Part shown: positions 62,146 to 64,000 of the stretch, one piece after another
Layout: the number at the start of each line of letters is the position of its first letter
How positions within the stretch are numbered: position 1 is the stretch's first letter
Origin: Branchiostoma lanceolatum
Taxonomy: Eukaryota > Chordata > Leptocardii > Amphioxiformes > Branchiostomatidae
Length of the DNA stretch: 64,000 nt
Direction of reading: 5' to 3'
Assembly (NCBI RefSeq): GCF_035083965.1
Contig: NC_089725.1
Coordinates: 27,537,925-27,601,924 of the forward strand
Program-made: the position numbers and the translations under genes
Notes under the pieces: generated by a model
Database searches by the model: none
Seen by the model: only the letters and a program-made list of their open reading frames with translations
Told to the model about the DNA's origin: nothing

Positions 62146-64000
62146 CTTGGTAGGCGAAAATTGGGGCATATGATAAGAATCTTCACCACCAACCTCTGCT
62201 AGGAGATCCCTGGAAAATACCCGACACCTACAGCAGAATATAATGAGGATTCATCCTCAGCTTTTTGAGTTTTGCTGAGCACAAACTTCCTCAAACCTGT
62301 GCACCCCCCACAAAGCAGGTACGCGGAACTTTGGTATAGTGTTACACTTTGCAATTCAAAACACTGCTTCAAAGTGTTACGGGTGACAGTGACTTTGGGG
62401 CCCCGAGAAGGGTATGTCAACATCGGTGGCTATTATGTGAGGGCGCTATCATTGTATTTTGCCCTTGCTATTAGTATGGTCAACATATACTGTTTTCGGT
62501 CATGCTTTCTCCTCCTCCTGTCAAATCTTCCAATCGATTAATCTCGGTCATCCCTTGGCCGATAAGCTGAACTTTTGTATGCATGTAGAGTGAGTGTATA
62601 CTCCCAGACGTTTTTTTTTAGATAAATGCCTTTAAGACGATTTTATTAAGTTCTTTCGGCCATTTTCAGACCAAAAACGCACATTTAGACCTCCAGTGCC
62701 GTGGTATCTAAACCAAGGGGCCTGGCATTTGGTGCAGTTGTGTATTAATCAATTGGATATTGACCCAAATGACCCCATTACCAGTTTTTTCATAAACTAC
62801 TTCAAAATTATTTATTTTGCGAGTTTTTGATGACATTTTTGGTTATTTCAAGTGTCCCGCGCACGCCGCGGCGTTTACGATTCCACATACGCCGGCAGCC
62901 AGTACGCGGGCGATGTTTAGTACAAGCGGGTACAGCCAATGAGGAAGCGCCTTTGAAAGTCATTGAATGTTCCAAACTGCAGCTGTTTGAGCAAGTATAT
63001 AACCTCCTTAAGCTTGACAGGCCAGTTGTCTTGCAGGTGGCGCGTAATTATTGAATGGGGGGCCGGATGGGACGTTTTAGAATTAATTTTGGACAGGGGT
63101 GATTAAAAAAGCTCCCTTTTTTGATAGAGGTATTTTCTCAATGGTCCATTATGCATGGGAGTTCCTGTGAAAGTCCGTTCAACCCCATTCTAGCATCCAT
63201 AGGGGACACAAGCTCCATTTCGGGGCTGGAATGGATGTTATGTTATGGCTCCGTATTTTATGGTAGGGCTTCGTTACATGTTTTCGTGAATGCAGCTTCC
63301 AATTTTGTGCTACGCTAGACCGTGTGCCCTAACTTTGATAGCACGCTGTTGTACTTTTGCTCTCTCCAGAAGTTTGTGGTGAATTTAGGTAAGACGAAAT
63401 AAGAAGTGGATTCTACGATATTCTAGCTTTCTTTTGAGGGAGCAAGCCCCTGTTTATTGTGGATCTCAGTTGGATGTTGCACACCCTCAACTCTAGCGAC
63501 CGTCTCTTATAAGAAATTCTTCTGAGTCAAAACAACTCTGTATGGGAATGAAGGGCGTCCCTCTAGTTATAAGAACAACCGAGTTTACATTTCTTCAATA
63601 TGTCCAATTCTTGTAACTTTTAGGGGGAAAAGTATTTTCCCGTCAGAAATGATGCGCAAAATTGGGCATTTCACGTGGAATTAAACCCGTCACAAATATT
63701 TTAGTAAAAAAAATGACTGATATTGTCGATATCAAGCCAATTATCTAAAAAATCAAAACATCTTCCCAGAACGCAACAAAGGTCTATCTGGTGCAAAAAG
63801 GCGGATTACATGTGCATTCAACGCGGAAGACTACCCGGAAGTCAAGATGTTGCTTATAGCAAGGCTGGTAAGGCTGTTCATCTTTTTACACATCCTTTTT
63901 CATCCCATGCCGTTCTAAAACGACCTGAACCACAAAAAAATTCAAACGACATCAAGCAGAGTAATATATACTTTGTATTAAGATGTGGCACAATGAAAAT
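62146..64000. other. Upstream of RTK B and window end, no gene seen
   Basis: Presumed RTK B promoter near 62150-62300. A weak inverted pair, 'gtgttacactttg' (62339) and 'caaagtgttac' (62370), may be a small decayed hairpin element. From 62.8 kb on, CpG-richer patches (62860-62930) stand out, but I find no supported reading frame. Confidence 0.4.

Overview
This window is chordate nuclear DNA, most likely from an amphioxus (Branchiostoma). It holds intron-containing deuterostome genes (EMC7, TOMM20, an SLC1 glutamate transporter, MFSD6-like transporters), lineage-expanded receptors (LRR/Ig proteins, EGF/Ig receptor tyrosine kinases) and a very dense load of short inverted-repeat elements. The species call is inferred from this gene and repeat style, not from a marker sequence. 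I saw no bacterial-type operon, CRISPR array, rRNA gene or retrovirus-like element.

Layout. 0-8.6 kb: two tandem MFSD6-like transporter genes (+); the first lacks its first exon at the window edge. 9.9-12.6 kb: an LRR-Ig transmembrane receptor in one coding exon (-). 12.9-19.9 kb: repeat country, with an octamer-rich tandem array and a 2.1-kb inverted-repeat element filled with satellite-like units. 20.0-22.1 kb: a second LRR-Ig-like receptor (+), also one coding exon, with a duplicated tyrosine motif in its tail. 22.9-27 kb: hairpin MITEs and a frameshifted C2H2 zinc-finger gene (-). 27.9-30.0 kb: EMC7 (+, 4 exons). 32.7-35.4 kb: TOMM20 (-, 5 exons). 36.1-39.1 kb: a Harbinger-like element and another inverted-repeat element, each with an unknown small ORF. 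40.5-47.6 kb: an EAAT-type SLC1 transporter (-, 11 coding exons, 515 residues) with LINE and SINE fragments in its introns. 48.5-62.2 kb: a tandem segmental duplication of about 4.8 kb, each unit ending in an intronless RTK gene (-). 62.2-64 kb: no gene seen.

No shared pathway is evident. EMC7 and TOMM20 are housekeeping membrane-biogenesis genes. The LRR-Ig proteins and RTKs are cell-surface receptors from expanding families. The transporters are unrelated to each other.

The most informative signals are four. (1) Two almost identical 1,553-bp Harbinger-like copies carry TTA and TAA target duplications, and the paralogous segment preserves an empty site for one of them. (2) An EGF-coding fragment is present in one of the two duplicated RTK flanks and absent from the other. 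(3) A terminal-inverted-repeat element is built from satellite-like tandem units. (4) The receptor tails carry repeated tyrosine motifs. Exon coordinates were read by eye from splice consensus and frame continuity; those of SLC1, EMC7, TOMM20 and MFSD6-like copy 2 sum to a whole number of codons.
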